NCBI RefSeq assembly: GCF_900113715.1 | Contig: NZ_FOQK01000005.1 | Span: 1 to 64,000, forward strand | Direction: 5' to 3' | DNA: 64,000 nucleotides | Origin: Pseudoselenomonas ruminantium | GTDB taxonomy: Bacteria; Bacillota; Negativicutes; Selenomonadales; Selenomonadaceae | Shown: in pieces, positions 37,393 through 46,477 of the stretch | How positions within the stretch are numbered: position 1 is the stretch's first letter | Layout: every line of letters starts with the position of its first letter | Translations under genes and position numbers: made by a program | The notes under the pieces: model-generated | The model's database searches: none | Seen by the model: only the letters and a program-made list of their open reading frames with translations | Told to the model about the DNA's origin: nothing

Positions 37393-38420
37393 CTCCCAAA
37401 GGACAGCCAGCCCGAATCAGCCAGCTGGCAATCCGAAAACTTAACTCCATCATTGACACAATCCATCAATACACAGCCACGCCAGTCACATTGCTGCATA
37501 TGAACCCCCTGGAACAGGCAGTTTTCCCAAAGCGGCTGGGCATAAATCTCATCCTCGTCAGCGCTGCTGGCAGTGACTTGCGTAAAGGTACAATCGGCAA
37601 ATGTACAATTACGCCAAATACTTCCCGCCAGTTTCACCGACGAGAAATCGACATGATGAAAGCGGCAATCCTGAAAAACTGCATCCCGCAGATCAAGTTC
37701 CCGTAGCGTAGCTGGCTCAAATAGACACGCCGTAAATCGGCTCAACTGCAGATCCTTCCGCTCTAGTACATGCTGGCGATATATCTTCCTGTCGAAATGG
37801 TGTAACGATAAGTCCTTTTCCTCCGTTGCCACTAAATCCACCGTTGGCAAAACTGCATAGATAGGCTTTTGCGCATCGTAATACATCCCCAGCGACAGAT
37901 AAAAAGGTACCTTGATAACCAGGCCTTTCAGCAGTTCCTCCCAATCTATATCTGCCAGCCAGCTCTTCATCCGGCAGGCGAGAAGAAATGCCAGCCGCTC
38001 CAATGTTGCAGCATAAAGTGTCCGTATCATCGTCTTGCGCAATGTCCGTCGCTGATAGTACGCCTCATCCTCTGCCTGGCACGTAAACGTCCGCCAACGA
38101 GAAAAAAAGAGGTCTGCTGGTATACGATACCGGTAGAACGGCCTGCCGTAAAACCACGCCTCGTCGTAAAAATCCACCAGCAGCATTGGTTTTCCTGTAT
38201 GAATCGACGTCAACGGCAGCGAAATACTGATATTGGCACAAGCCACCATCTCCTCATCCTGTACCTGAGCTGCGCCCGCCACCGCTTCACGTAGTCTCCC
38301 CTGCAGGAATCGGGATATCTCAGCAAACCGATTATCCCAATCAGCCAGCGAACCCCGTAAGAAATCCTCTTCCACAATGGGAAAACGCTTTTCCTTATAC
38401 ACCGCTAACGTTTGAATCAT
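37389..38420 (-). CDS. Pentapeptide-repeat protein, first gene of the spike operon
   Basis: A 343-residue protein. The first about 210 residues are unassigned (FLRGSLADWDNRFAEISRFLQGRLREAV, then VDFYDEAWFYGRPFYRYRIP). The last about 120 form a pentapeptide-repeat right-handed helix (LRELDLRDAVFQDCRFHHVDFSSVKLAGSIWRNCTFADCTF). Pentapeptide proteins occur as adaptors near PAAR/VgrG genes in type VI loci, which fits the VgrG-like gene two genes downstream, but the N-terminus does not let me name a family. It starts about 130 nt after the promoter at 38.55 kb. Confidence 0.75.
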   Translation of the reverse strand: MIQTLAVYKEKRFPIVEEDFLRGSLADWDNRFAEISRFLQGRLREAVAGAAQVQDEEMVACANISISLPLTSIHTGKPMLLVDFYDEAWFYGRPFYRYRIPADLFFSRWRTFTCQAEDEAYYQRRTLRKTMIRTLYAATLERLAFLLACRMKSWLADIDWEELLKGLVIKVPFYLSLGMYYDAQKPIYAVLPTVDLVATEEKDLSLHHFDRKIYRQHVLERKDLQLSRFTACLFEPATLRELDLRDAVFQDCRFHHVDFSSVKLAGSIWRNCTFADCTFTQVTASSADEDEIYAQPLWENCLFQGVHMQQCDWRGCVLMDCVNDGVKFSDCQLADSGWLSFGR

Positions 38421-38519
38421 CTACCAACACTCCAGGCTGCACAAAACATATCATTCTTTCAGCAGTACGCATCCGTTATACCATTACAATCTTGGAGATT
38501 GCTTAAAATTTCATTGTAC

Positions 38520-38542
38520 AAATAACTAAGATTTAGTTATTT
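38520..38542. other. Palindromic hairpin in the spike-operon leader
   Basis: AAATAACTAA (38520-38529) pairs perfectly with 38533-38542 around a 3-nt loop. It lies just downstream of the promoter at 38547-38576 (minus strand). On the plus strand it is followed by T runs and could also act as a plus-strand terminator. It may be an operator or an RNA stem in the leader. Confidence 0.4.
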
Positions 38543-38546
38543 TTTT

Positions 38547-38576
38547 ATAATATACTTCCTCTATTTTACTTGTAAA
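38547..38576 (-). promoter_or_regulatory. Promoter of the ten-gene spike operon
   Basis: Minus strand TTTACA (plus 38571-38576) and TATTAT (plus 38547-38552) are separated by 18 nt; TATATT two bases earlier gives a 16-nt spacer. It is the best promoter in the 480-nt gap upstream of the pentapeptide gene. Confidence 0.6.
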
Positions 38577-38605
38577 AATCTTTTCAGCTCGTCGTAGCTA
38601 TAAAC

Positions 38606-38629
38606 CATAAGTTATTTTCTTATGGTCTT
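38606..38629. other. Short hairpin, possible terminator
   Basis: ACCATAAG and CTTATGGT enclose TTATTTT. Plus-strand tail CTTTT, minus-strand tail TTTATAG. It could end the autotransporter transcript coming from the right; evidence is modest. Confidence 0.35.
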
Positions 38630-38747
38630 TTGGGCAGTCATTCTACAATTATAATTATCTTTGCCGAATATGCCCCCCCTTGCCACCCTGCCTATCATTA
38701 AGCGAGTATGCCTCGGAAGCCGCACGGGACAAGGCTTTGAGAAAAAG

Positions 38748-38798
38748 AGAAGGGGGTGCATTTGCACCCCCTCGGTGGGGATTTTGCACCCCCTTTGC
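38748..38798. repeat. GGGGGTGCA / TTTGCACCCCC repeat cluster
   Basis: AGGGGGTGCA at 38751-38760 is complementary to two direct copies of TGCACCCCC (38763-38771 and 38785-38793), with CCCC-TCGGT-GGGG between. Several mutually exclusive stems can form. It lies between the intron-like remnant and the operon promoter. Confidence 0.5.
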
Positions 38799-38805
38799 TA
38801 ATATA

Positions 38806-38885
38806 CTGTCGAGTAGACGATATGCTTTCACATGCGCCCCTCACAGAACTGAACGTGCGGTTTTCCCGCATTCAGCTCTTCAAAT
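38806..38885 (-). mobile_element. Probable group II intron remnant
   Basis: On the minus strand the segment reads GAGCTGAATGCGGGAAAAC, CGCACGTTCAGTTCTGTGAG, then GGGG and later CTACTCGAC. This resembles the conserved hairpin and flanking motif next to bacterial group II intron reverse-transcriptase genes (GAGC..GTGAAA..GCACG..GGTTC..GAGGGG and CTACTCGAC). No reverse transcriptase or domain V is evident. Recognition is from memory of the motif. Confidence 0.45.
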
Positions 38886-38901
38886 AATCTTCGGCTCCAA
38901 A

Positions 38902-41900
38902 TTACCAAACCTTTCTCAGCATGACCGAGGCAGAAACATCCTTGTCGTGGCTGCCCTTTTGCAGCTGAAGATCGCCGCCGAGAATCCAGCCCTTGGCAAA
39001 TTCGTTTTCACCGCCGACCGACAGGACGAAATGCGTCTTGTCCTGATTATTTTTCATCGTATAGACCTGATTCCCGTCGCCCTCATAGCTGAAACTCAGT
39101 TCGGGATTCGCTCCTGTGAACGCATGCTTGACGCCAAGCCTTGCCGCATAATGACCGCACGAAAATTGCCGCTTGAACTCCACGCCAAGCTGTCCGGCAA
39201 AATAATTGTTCCGCTTTGCTCTCATCTGCCGGTCAAAAATCCCCGCTCCCGTTTCTGCATACGAATTTTGCTTCATCGTGGAATACTGCAGATTGATGAA
39301 CGGCGAAACATGCCAGATTTTATTCGGCTGCAGATTGTGCTTGTACTCGCCGCCGATCTCAAAAATATTGGAATCGTATTTTGCATCCGTCGCAAGCCCG
39401 ATCGCAGAAAGATTTCCGCGCATCTTGTTCCGGATTTTCCCGCCGTCGATGTAAATGAATGCATCATCGGCATTTCTGTGATAGCCGCCGTAAACGCCAA
39501 AGCGTGTGTCATAGATATTGCCGCTGGAATTCCTCGCTCCCATGCCCGTCGCATCATAACTGACAAAAAATCCTGCGCGCCAGTTTTCGCTGACCGCCCT
39601 GTCATAGCCGCCGCTGATTGCCTGTCCGTGATAGTTCGCGCCGCCTTTCAGCTCGCCCCAGTTCTTCGTGAATTTGACCCAGAAATTGTTATCGACCGGC
39701 GCGGGAAGTTCCGCCTTCATCGGCATTGTCAAATGATTTTCGTCATCACCGTCGGAAAGATGGTTCACAGGCATATTCAAATCAACGTTGAAATCCTGCA
39801 TGGAAAAAGCAGTTGCCAGCCGGTCGGAAATCACGCGATTGGCAACGGTGCTTGTTTGCGCCGCGCTCATCATCTGCGCAGCGTCCGCATTTCCGATTTG
39901 GTCAAACGCAGTTTTGGCGCTTTCCGCGTCCAAACTGTAGAGCCTCCGCAGTTCCTCTTTCCTGCCGTCATGTTTCAGATTTGCGGTCATATGGCTCAGA
40001 GCATGATACGTCTGTGCCTGTTCGGAAGTCATTTCGCCGAGATTGTTTTCCGCTTTCGCCGTAACCGATATTTGATTGCCGGAAATATTCCCCGTCGCGC
40101 TGAGCATTCCGGAAATAGGAACAGCCGTCGAAGCATTTTTCAAGTCTCCCGTAATGGTGTCCGCCGTCAAAACTTCCATGGTTTCGTCCGGCAAAATATT
40201 GGTGGCCGCCACAGTCGAGCCTTCCACATTTACCGTTCCGTTCACAACGATATTGCCGAGCTCACCGCCGGCATAGCCGCTCAATGTGCCATCGGAAACC
40301 AGATTGCCGTTGATCGTCATGGACTTGTCGCCGGATGCCGAACCGATTGTGCCGTGATTGTAGAATTTCCCCGTCGTATCGTCCGAGAAACCTTCCGCCA
40401 TTTTTTCAGTCATGTTCTTAACCGTAAACGTTCCGCCGAAAAGGCCTGCGTCTTTTGCCACAGTTACATTAACCACATCTGCCGAACCGCCGTAAACGAG
40501 ATTTCCATTGACGTTTATTTTCATATTGTCCATGCCGTCAATATCGCCGTCATACTTCATCGTATTGTTGAAATTCAGTTTCGTCACCAGGTCGGGAATG
40601 TATTTGGTGTAAAGGTATTTGCCGCCTTTATATTGCAGCTTCAAGCCATCCAGTTTTGTAAACGTGTGATCTCTAAGTTCTACGCCATTAACCGGTGTTT
40701 CATAATCAAACATTCCGGTCTCAGGGCTGAAATGCTTCCATTGGGACATGATATTCCCCTTGATCTCTGCGCCGTCATTTATGTTAATCGTGTCCACGAA
40801 AGCCGATGAGTCGATATATATCGCATTTCCCCCATTTGCGGAGTTGGCAAGGATCTTCCCGGAGATATTGACCGTATTTACCATAGGGGCGTTCAGGTCG
40901 CCATTTTCCAAATCTGTAAAACTCCACACATCATTGTCATTGTTGAATTCCGTAAACCCAAGATTTTTTGCAGCTATAATTTTGTTGCCAAGGTTCCATC
41001 TTACATATCGCATAAAGGATCCGCGATATTCTCTATTTGACCCCAGCGCATTTGCGCCGAAATCAAAACTCAGGGCATTTCCGCTTTTACCTGTGGCCGT
41101 AACCGTGCCTGCGATATTCACATTATGATTCTTCCCGTAGGCAATCAATACACCGTCGTTATAATTGCCGTCCGCATGGATTTCCGTACCTTTTGCCACC
41201 GTAAGGGTATTATGGATACCGTCAACACGGACACCCACAGCGCCTTCACCGTCAGCAAAAATATTGCCGGCCTGGGTGATATTGTTATGGGAACCGTAAA
41301 CGTGCAAGCCCACACCCAGGGTAGAATGATTATAGCCATCAACGTATGCGCCATTTTTCCGCGCAGAATATCCCTGGGTATTGGTAAGCGTCAAGCCGTC
41401 AGCATAAATCGAGCGCCCATAGAAATTTTTCCGGTCAATGGTGTAGCCCATATCCTGAAGAGCCGCCAGCTCTACCTCCATAAAATTCACATAGCTTCTG
41501 TAATTCTGGTGGCTCATCATGCTTCTAGCCAATTCCAGATGACTGAGTTCAGGCCGCCCCGTTTCCCACAAATTTATCGGAATGCCGCTGATCTGCTGAC
41601 CGTCAGCCCGCGTAAAGGTTTTGCCGCCCAAGGCCTCGGTAACATTTTCGCCTGCAAAATAAGCGTAAACCTTGCCGGAGTTTCTTGCCTCCTGCGAAGC
41701 ATCGACTACAAAAACATCTTCCGCACTGAGCAGCGATTTTTTGTCGGGATGTTCTTCCAAATATGCCGCCAAAGAGGAAATACTCCCTTGCGAGGACAGA
41801 ATTGCGGCATGTGGCTTTGCCTGTCTGCCATATTGGTCATAAAGATGTGCCGCATAATTTTTTTCATCAAAGTCGTCAAAATAGAATATTGAATCCTGCC

Positions 41901-42639
41901 CCGCAAAGTTTATGGACAATTTGTTTGTACTGGCCCCTATTCCCAAACTGTGACCGATTTCGTGAAACATAACCGCCGCAATATCAACGCCGAGAATGTT
42001 TTGCGGCGTGGGGCTGGCATAATATTCCGGCTTCACAAAACCATAGCCGCCGTCATCTACCGGGCTCGTGCCTACATATTGCCCAATGCCCACCAGACCA
42101 ACGGCCATATCATCCGTTGTAAGTACTTTTTGGGTTGGTGAATCATACGGTACGTCTTCCAGATTATTAAATTGCTTAACCCTTTGACCGCTCTGGAAAA
42201 GTTCCTTGAATAGATCAGGATTTCTTGTTTCCTTTCCGTTCCTTGTGGACAGAGATATTGCGCCGGCATTTGCTAAATTGTTCGTGCCGACAAAATATTG
42301 CACAGGCTCAGAAAGATTGGCACCCGGCCCTAAAATTTCTGCCCACCAGCGGAAGGCATCATTCAGGCGGGTTTTAATCGCGCTCGTTAAATCATAATTG
42401 AGCGCGTGTATCGTAAAGCCATTAATTGTTTCGCCATCCTGAAAAAATGAGGCTCTTCTTGCCGTGTAGTCGCTTTGACCATAATATTTTACGTTAAACA
42501 CCGTCTTGCCGTCCCAGTCAATATTAAACGGCTCCACAGCCTCAGCAGGCTGCGGCAGGACAGCCTCGCTGACACAGATGCCTGCTGCCACGGCATAGAG
42601 GATTGCTTTTTTCTTCCTTGCTGATAAAAGTTTTTTCAT
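38902..42639 (-). CDS. Autotransporter with an N-terminal zinc-protease motif
   Basis: A 1245-residue secreted outer-membrane protein. The start at 42639 is chosen for AAGGAGCGAAGACA and the signal peptide it gives (basic MKKLLSARKKK, hydrophobic core, cleavage near AEA-VEP, residue 34). The passenger carries HEIGHSLGIGA (H226, E227, H230), a zincin motif; the third metzincin ligand expected at 236 is Ala. Further on are left-handed repeats typical of beta-helix passengers (GNAIYIDSSAFVDTININDGAEI, NVNGNLVYGGSADVVNVT). The last about 270 residues are an autotransporter barrel ending in an aromatic residue (VMLRKVW). Secretion via this route requires an outer membrane. Codon use is less GC-rich than the housekeeping genes. 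Confidence 0.9.
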   Translation of the reverse strand: MKKLLSARKKKAILYAVAAGICVSEAVLPQPAEAVEPFNIDWDGKTVFNVKYYGQSDYTARRASFFQDGETINGFTIHALNYDLTSAIKTRLNDAFRWWAEILGPGANLSEPVQYFVGTNNLANAGAISLSTRNGKETRNPDLFKELFQSGQRVKQFNNLEDVPYDSPTQKVLTTDDMAVGLVGIGQYVGTSPVDDGGYGFVKPEYYASPTPQNILGVDIAAVMFHEIGHSLGIGASTNKLSINFAGQDSIFYFDDFDEKNYAAHLYDQYGRQAKPHAAILSSQGSISSLAAYLEEHPDKKSLLSAEDVFVVDASQEARNSGKVYAYFAGENVTEALGGKTFTRADGQQISGIPINLWETGRPELSHLELARSMMSHQNYRSYVNFMEVELAALQDMGYTIDRKNFYGRSIYADGLTLTNTQGYSARKNGAYVDGYNHSTLGVGLHVYGSHNNITQAGNIFADGEGAVGVRVDGIHNTLTVAKGTEIHADGNYNDGVLIAYGKNHNVNIAGTVTATGKSGNALSFDFGANALGSNREYRGSFMRYVRWNLGNKIIAAKNLGFTEFNNDNDVWSFTDLENGDLNAPMVNTVNISGKILANSANGGNAIYIDSSAFVDTININDGAEIKGNIMSQWKHFSPETGMFDYETPVNGVELRDHTFTKLDGLKLQYKGGKYLYTKYIPDLVTKLNFNNTMKYDGDIDGMDNMKINVNGNLVYGGSADVVNVTVAKDAGLFGGTFTVKNMTEKMAEGFSDDTTGKFYNHGTIGSASGDKSMTINGNLVSDGTLSGYAGGELGNIVVNGTVNVEGSTVAATNILPDETMEVLTADTITGDLKNASTAVPISGMLSATGNISGNQISVTAKAENNLGEMTSEQAQTYHALSHMTANLKHDGRKEELRRLYSLDAESAKTAFDQIGNADAAQMMSAAQTSTVANRVISDRLATAFSMQDFNVDLNMPVNHLSDGDDENHLTMPMKAELPAPVDNNFWVKFTKNWGELKGGANYHGQAISGGYDRAVSENWRAGFFVSYDATGMGARNSSGNIYDTRFGVYGGYHRNADDAFIYIDGGKIRNKMRGNLSAIGLATDAKYDSNIFEIGGEYKHNLQPNKIWHVSPFINLQYSTMKQNSYAETGAGIFDRQMRAKRNNYFAGQLGVEFKRQFSCGHYAARLGVKHAFTGANPELSFSYEGDGNQVYTMKNNQDKTHFVLSVGGENEFAKGWILGGDLQLQKGSHDKDVSASVMLRKVW

Positions 42640-42692
42640 TGTCTTCGCTCCTTGAAACGCCCTTTTGCTTTTCCCCGTTATATGGAATAAGC

Positions 42693-42721
42693 CCTGCTGA
42701 CGCTTTCCAAGCGCCAACAGG
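42693..42721. other. Strong leader hairpin upstream of the autotransporter
   Basis: Arms 42693-42705 and 42709-42721 form a 13-bp stem with two G-T pairs and a 3-nt loop. It lies 54 nt before the autotransporter start. Neither strand has a T run, so it is not an obvious terminator; an mRNA-stabilising or regulatory stem is possible. Confidence 0.45.
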
Positions 42722-42904
42722 ACTATTTTCCAAATTTCACAACACCCAATTTAGTCGTTCCCTTTACCCCGGCCTTCTTCAGCAGATTTGCTACCTCGTT
42801 TGAATTATCATACAAACTTTTTTATATTTTCTACACTTTCCTGCTGATTCCTGCAAACCTCGAAATTTTTTTAGTTGCCGTACTTACAGATGTGTTCCCC
42901 CGTC

Positions 42905-44051
42905 CTATCCCGGAACACCACCGTCATGCCGATATGGTTTTGTTGATGCACTAGGAAACATTGCGCGGCTTTCAAATGGTATTCCTTGTATTGCAACGAA
43001 TCTTCCATGTTCTGCACCATATCTATCAATCAACAAATCTGGTTGCAAAGACACCTTTCTTTTATTGACAAAACCATCTCTAGATGTCCACCATTTTTTC
43101 CATCTTTTTTGTCCACCATTTATTGTAGAATTTTTCTACTACACTGGCCACATTGGATTTTAACTTTGTATAATTTCTTTGTATAGAATTTGCCATAAGT
43201 TTTTCTATATCTTCTTGCGAAAAACCATTAATTATATTTTCATCAGGCTTTATTATTAATTTATCATATCCACTCGGATCATAATAATCCACTGGGTTAT
43301 TCGCACAGTAGGCATATAGGTTAATCCCATCTCCGTGATATTCGTCTTCCTGCGTAAATCTGGCAATGGCGGGATTGTAGAATCTTGCCCGCAGATAGTA
43401 TTGCTGGGTTATCGGGTCTAGCTGCTGGCCGATGTATTGGTAGCGGTTGGGGATTTGTTCTGCTTTTTCGTTTCCTTCCATTTCGCAGCGCAGGCCTTCG
43501 GCATTGTAGCGATAGGTTTCCCCCCGACCGTTGACGGTTTGACTTGTCAACCGGTTGTTGACATCGTAGATATACCGTTCCTCGATGTCTTTGGCCATCC
43601 TTGTCAGGCGGTTGCCGGCGTTATCGTAGGTGAATCGTTCCGTATCAGTTGGATATTCCGCCTGCTGCAGGCGGTTGAGCTTGTCGTAGGTGTAGAGCGT
43701 TTGACCTGTCAGCTCGTTTTTCTCGATTCTTTGGCCGTTGCCGTCGTAGCGGTAGGTGTTCTGCGCGAGGATTTTGTCGGGCGTGGCTACCGTCAAACTT
43801 ACGATATTCTTGTCCGCATCGTAGGCGATATCCTGCCACATGCCGTTGGCATGGGTGATTTTCTGAATGGCTCCATCGGCGTCACGAGCAAAGCTGACAA
43901 TTGACTGGTCAAATTCGTTGCATATATCAACTAGTTGATTTGACTTGTCAAATCGGTAGTTGACTTGTCGGCCGGTGATGTCGGTCTGACTGATTTTACG
44001 TCCCAGCTCGCCATAGCGATAGGCCAAGAGCTTTCTACAGCTTTGAAGCAA
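42905..44051 (-). pseudogene. Displaced Rhs tip with a broken TNT-type toxin
   Basis: The Rhs part begins abruptly at LLAYRYGELGRKIS, runs through the conserved end (YYLRARFYNPAIARFTQEDEY, YYDPSGY) and continues DKLIIKPDENIINGFS. At a poly-A tract (plus 43091-43110) the frame shifts and hits a stop at 43080. Past the shift the other frame gives LQPDLLIDRYGAEHGRFVA, QGIPFESRAMFPSASTKPY, clearly homologous to the TNT domain of the tip at 47661-49280, but it ends in foreign sequence at 42905. An internal deletion within the Rhs part (VNGRGETYRYNAEGLRCEMEG) is also seen. A dead TNT NADase cassette; no immunity gene follows. Confidence 0.85.
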
Positions 44052-44053
44052 AT

Positions 44054-44689
44054 TTAGCCATTACTTCCCTCTTCCATTTTTTTAATATCATTTAATACAT
44101 CATCAATCGTTGCAGGATATTTGTACCGTCCCAAGAAAACCATTGGCCACTCTTCTTTTAAACCAAAAGTTTTTTTACTTTTTTCTCCAAACAAACTTTT
44201 ACTTTTTACATTAATGTATATATCGATAAAATATCCACATTCTGTTTCCTCTTTAGTTGGTATATTACTAACCACATGGTCTAAGCCCAAATATCCAAAT
44301 TGTTCTTTTCTGGATTTCTCCTCCCATCTTTTACTGCTTTCACATATATCTTCATCTGTACATTTTATATCTTTTATATCAATTATTGTTTCTTCATTTA
44401 TTATTTTTTCCGTTTTACACATATTATTATATATAATAGATGAAAATTCTATATCCGAATATGTGATATCCAAATATACATATACTCCACCAACTATACA
44501 AAAATCATTAGGGAAGACAAACGGGTCTCCCCCTTCACATATATATTTTTTTATTCGCTTATATCTTTTGTAAATCATTCCCACGCTCCCTTTATCCAGC
44601 ATTAACGGTGAATATTTCTTTTCCATCTCCGTTATAACAATTTCAATTGCATTTGATAATTCTTTAATTTTTTTACGCTTTTTATCCAT
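44054..44689 (-). CDS. Immunity-type protein, family B (copy 2)
   Basis: A 211-residue acidic, AT-rich protein. Its ATG directly abuts the stop of a decayed toxin (44690), the usual toxin-immunity layout. It is homologous to 45829-46473 and to the fragment at 50496-50870: GSVGMIYKRYKRIKKY.., IVGGVYVYLDI, and a shared C-terminal block FGYLGLDHVVSNIPTKEETECGYF...KSLFGE. I do not recognise a named immunity family. It should neutralise toxin B. Confidence 0.75.
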   Translation of the reverse strand: MDKKRKKIKELSNAIEIVITEMEKKYSPLMLDKGSVGMIYKRYKRIKKYICEGGDPFVFPNDFCIVGGVYVYLDITYSDIEFSSIIYNNMCKTEKIINEETIIDIKDIKCTDEDICESSKRWEEKSRKEQFGYLGLDHVVSNIPTKEETECGYFIDIYINVKSKSLFGEKSKKTFGLKEEWPMVFLGRYKYPATIDDVLNDIKKMEEGSNG

Positions 44690-45478
44690 TTATTTCATAA
44701 CCTCTCTATCGTTTACAATCCAATCTTTTGGCCATCTTCCAACAATCATAATTTGATCTGCATCTCCCGGATAACATCTGCCATCTATTCTACTTACTTG
44801 TGGTCCAACTTTACCTATATTTAATTTGGTTCCTTTAGGTATTTTGATAGTAACTTCCCTTTCAATACTATTATGCCATTCTGGCAATAATGCTAACGAT
44901 TTTCTTGTTTCTGCTTGTGTAATTGCCGGTTTAGTTGTAGTAAAGCGCCCTAACGGACCTGCTTTATCTCCATATGTTCTATACAAGAATAAGTCTTCAT
45001 TAGTTATTACACTATAATATTATCCATCTAAAAAACTATTAACATCCTGTTCATTTAATGTCCTATCCTTTTCTATTATTGTCACAGCATCATCGTAGTG
45101 ATAGTTTTCCACCCGACCGTTGACGATTTGACTTGTCAACCGGTTGTTGACATCGTAGATGTACTGCGCCTCGATGTCTTTGGCCGTCCGGGTCAGCCGA
45201 TTCCCCGCTCGGTCGTAGGTGAACCGCTCTGTATAGGTTGGATATTCTGCCTGCTGCAGTCGATTGAGGCTGTCATAGGTGTAGAGCGTTTGACCTGTCG
45301 GCCGGTGATATCTGTCTGGCTTATCTTGCGGCCCAGCTCATCATAGCGATAAGAAAGAAGCGTTCTGCCACTGGCTTTCTTGGCGAGCAGCAGGCCGTCA
45401 CGATCATAGCTATAGCGTTATGCATTACCACTAATGATAGTGGCGGCCAACTGAACGTTTCGCACATATTCAGATGAA
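44690..45478 (-). pseudogene. Decayed toxin-B tip with shortened Rhs fragment
   Basis: The toxin part (44690-45085) matches that at 46478-46987 (DDAVTIIEKDRTLNEQDVNSFLDG, then YRTYGDKAGPLGRFTTTKP, IPKGTKLNIGKV, DADQIMIV) but carries a TAA where the other copy has Lys and is joined directly to Rhs text. The Rhs part (about 45090-45478) has lost everything between ITGRQV and TLYTYDSLNRL, the two ends sharing GACAGGTCAA, and has a stop and degenerate codons near 45420. Not a functional toxin. Confidence 0.8.
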
Positions 45479-45491
45479 TGCTGTGTTGCAC
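45479..45491 (+). repeat. 13-bp repeat TGCTGTGTTGCAC, IS30-end-like (copy 1)
   Basis: The same 13 bases occur at 51676-51688 in the same orientation. In each place they mark the outer edge of a truncated Rhs fragment. TGTTGCACTT resembles the ends of IS30-family elements, and an IS30 transposase remnant lies in the array. The next about 340 bases (45492-45828) show no convincing gene; a 30-odd codon plus-strand frame (..YIDALIMFFKKLVSMITEKW..) is unassigned. Confidence 0.4.
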
Positions 45492-45828
45492 TTACATTGA
45501 AAATCTGTCGCTGTTTTCTCTGGAATAACGCAGAAAAGTCGATAAGCGGAGTATTGGCAAATTATTCTATATTTCGTGCGATGAATTGCAGGATTTGCAG
45601 TATATAGATGCGCTGATTATGTTTTTTAAAAAACTTGTATCCATGATAACGGAAAAATGGCTTTTCCTCGAAAAAGAACTAAATGCCATGCTGGATTCCT
45701 TCTTGAAAACTGTCTGAATTATGGCATCAATGCCTGGAACGGTGTGTATGAAGTTGCTGTTTCAGCAGTCAATTCCCTATGTTGCGCTTGATAAAATGCT
45801 TGTTTCGTATGTGCAAAATTTCAGTAAA

Positions 45829-46473
45829 TTATTTTTTTATCCTTTCTTCTACTTTTTTTATGTCATTTAGAATATCTTTTTCATTTGAAGGATATTTATA
45901 ACATCCCAAACTAACTTCAGGCCATTTTGTTTTTATGTTAATTCTCTCTCTTCCTCTCACTCCATATAAACTTTTACTGTTTATATCATAAAAAATTTCC
46001 TCAAAATATCCAGCCTCAGAATCCTCTTTATCTGGAATATCACTAACCACTGTATTTAGCCCTAAATATCCATGATTTTCTTTTCTAAATAGTTTTTCAT
46101 ATTTTCTTTCTTCTGCTTCTATTTCTTCGAGAGTTATTCTTCGCTCCACACTTCTTCTATTTTCTTTTATATATACATCTATCATTTTTTCTGTATCAAA
46201 CATATAATCTAACATCACATTAGATTTTCGTTGATCATTAGTATAATGATCAATATATGCTCGCCCTCCTCCGATAATGATAAAATCATCTGAAGGTTCT
46301 ACCGGATTACCTCCTTCCAATAAAAATTTTTTTGCTTTTTTATAGCGCTTATAAATTAAGCCAATAATCCCGTTAATTTCTTTTTCTGTATAGCTTTTTT
46401 CTATTTCCGATATAACTCTATTAATTAAATATAAAATTTCCTCTTTTTTAATTTTCTTACTCATCCTATTCAT
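45829..46473 (-). CDS. Immunity-type protein, family B (copy 1)
   Basis: A 214-residue AT-rich acidic protein starting just after the toxin-B stop (46478). AAGGTG before the start is a modest ribosome site; a start at 46464 is possible. Homologous to 44054-44689 (NGIIGLIYKRYKKAKKFLLEGGNP, YLGLNTVVSDIPDKEDSEAGYFEEI). Probably the antidote to the toxin encoded immediately upstream. Confidence 0.75.
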   Translation of the reverse strand: MNRMSKKIKKEEILYLINRVISEIEKSYTEKEINGIIGLIYKRYKKAKKFLLEGGNPVEPSDDFIIIGGGRAYIDHYTNDQRKSNVMLDYMFDTEKMIDVYIKENRRSVERRITLEEIEAEERKYEKLFRKENHGYLGLNTVVSDIPDKEDSEAGYFEEIFYDINSKSLYGVRGRERINIKTKWPEVSLGCYKYPSNEKDILNDIKKVEERIKK

Positions 46474-46477
46474 CACC

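Noticed and set aside
38680..40809. Plus-strand open frame of 709 codons
   Set aside because: Antisense to the autotransporter barrel and passenger, which have clear family features.
26684..43079. Integrated prophage as source of the VgrG-like gene
   Set aside because: No capsid, terminase, portal, integrase or lysis genes are present in the window.
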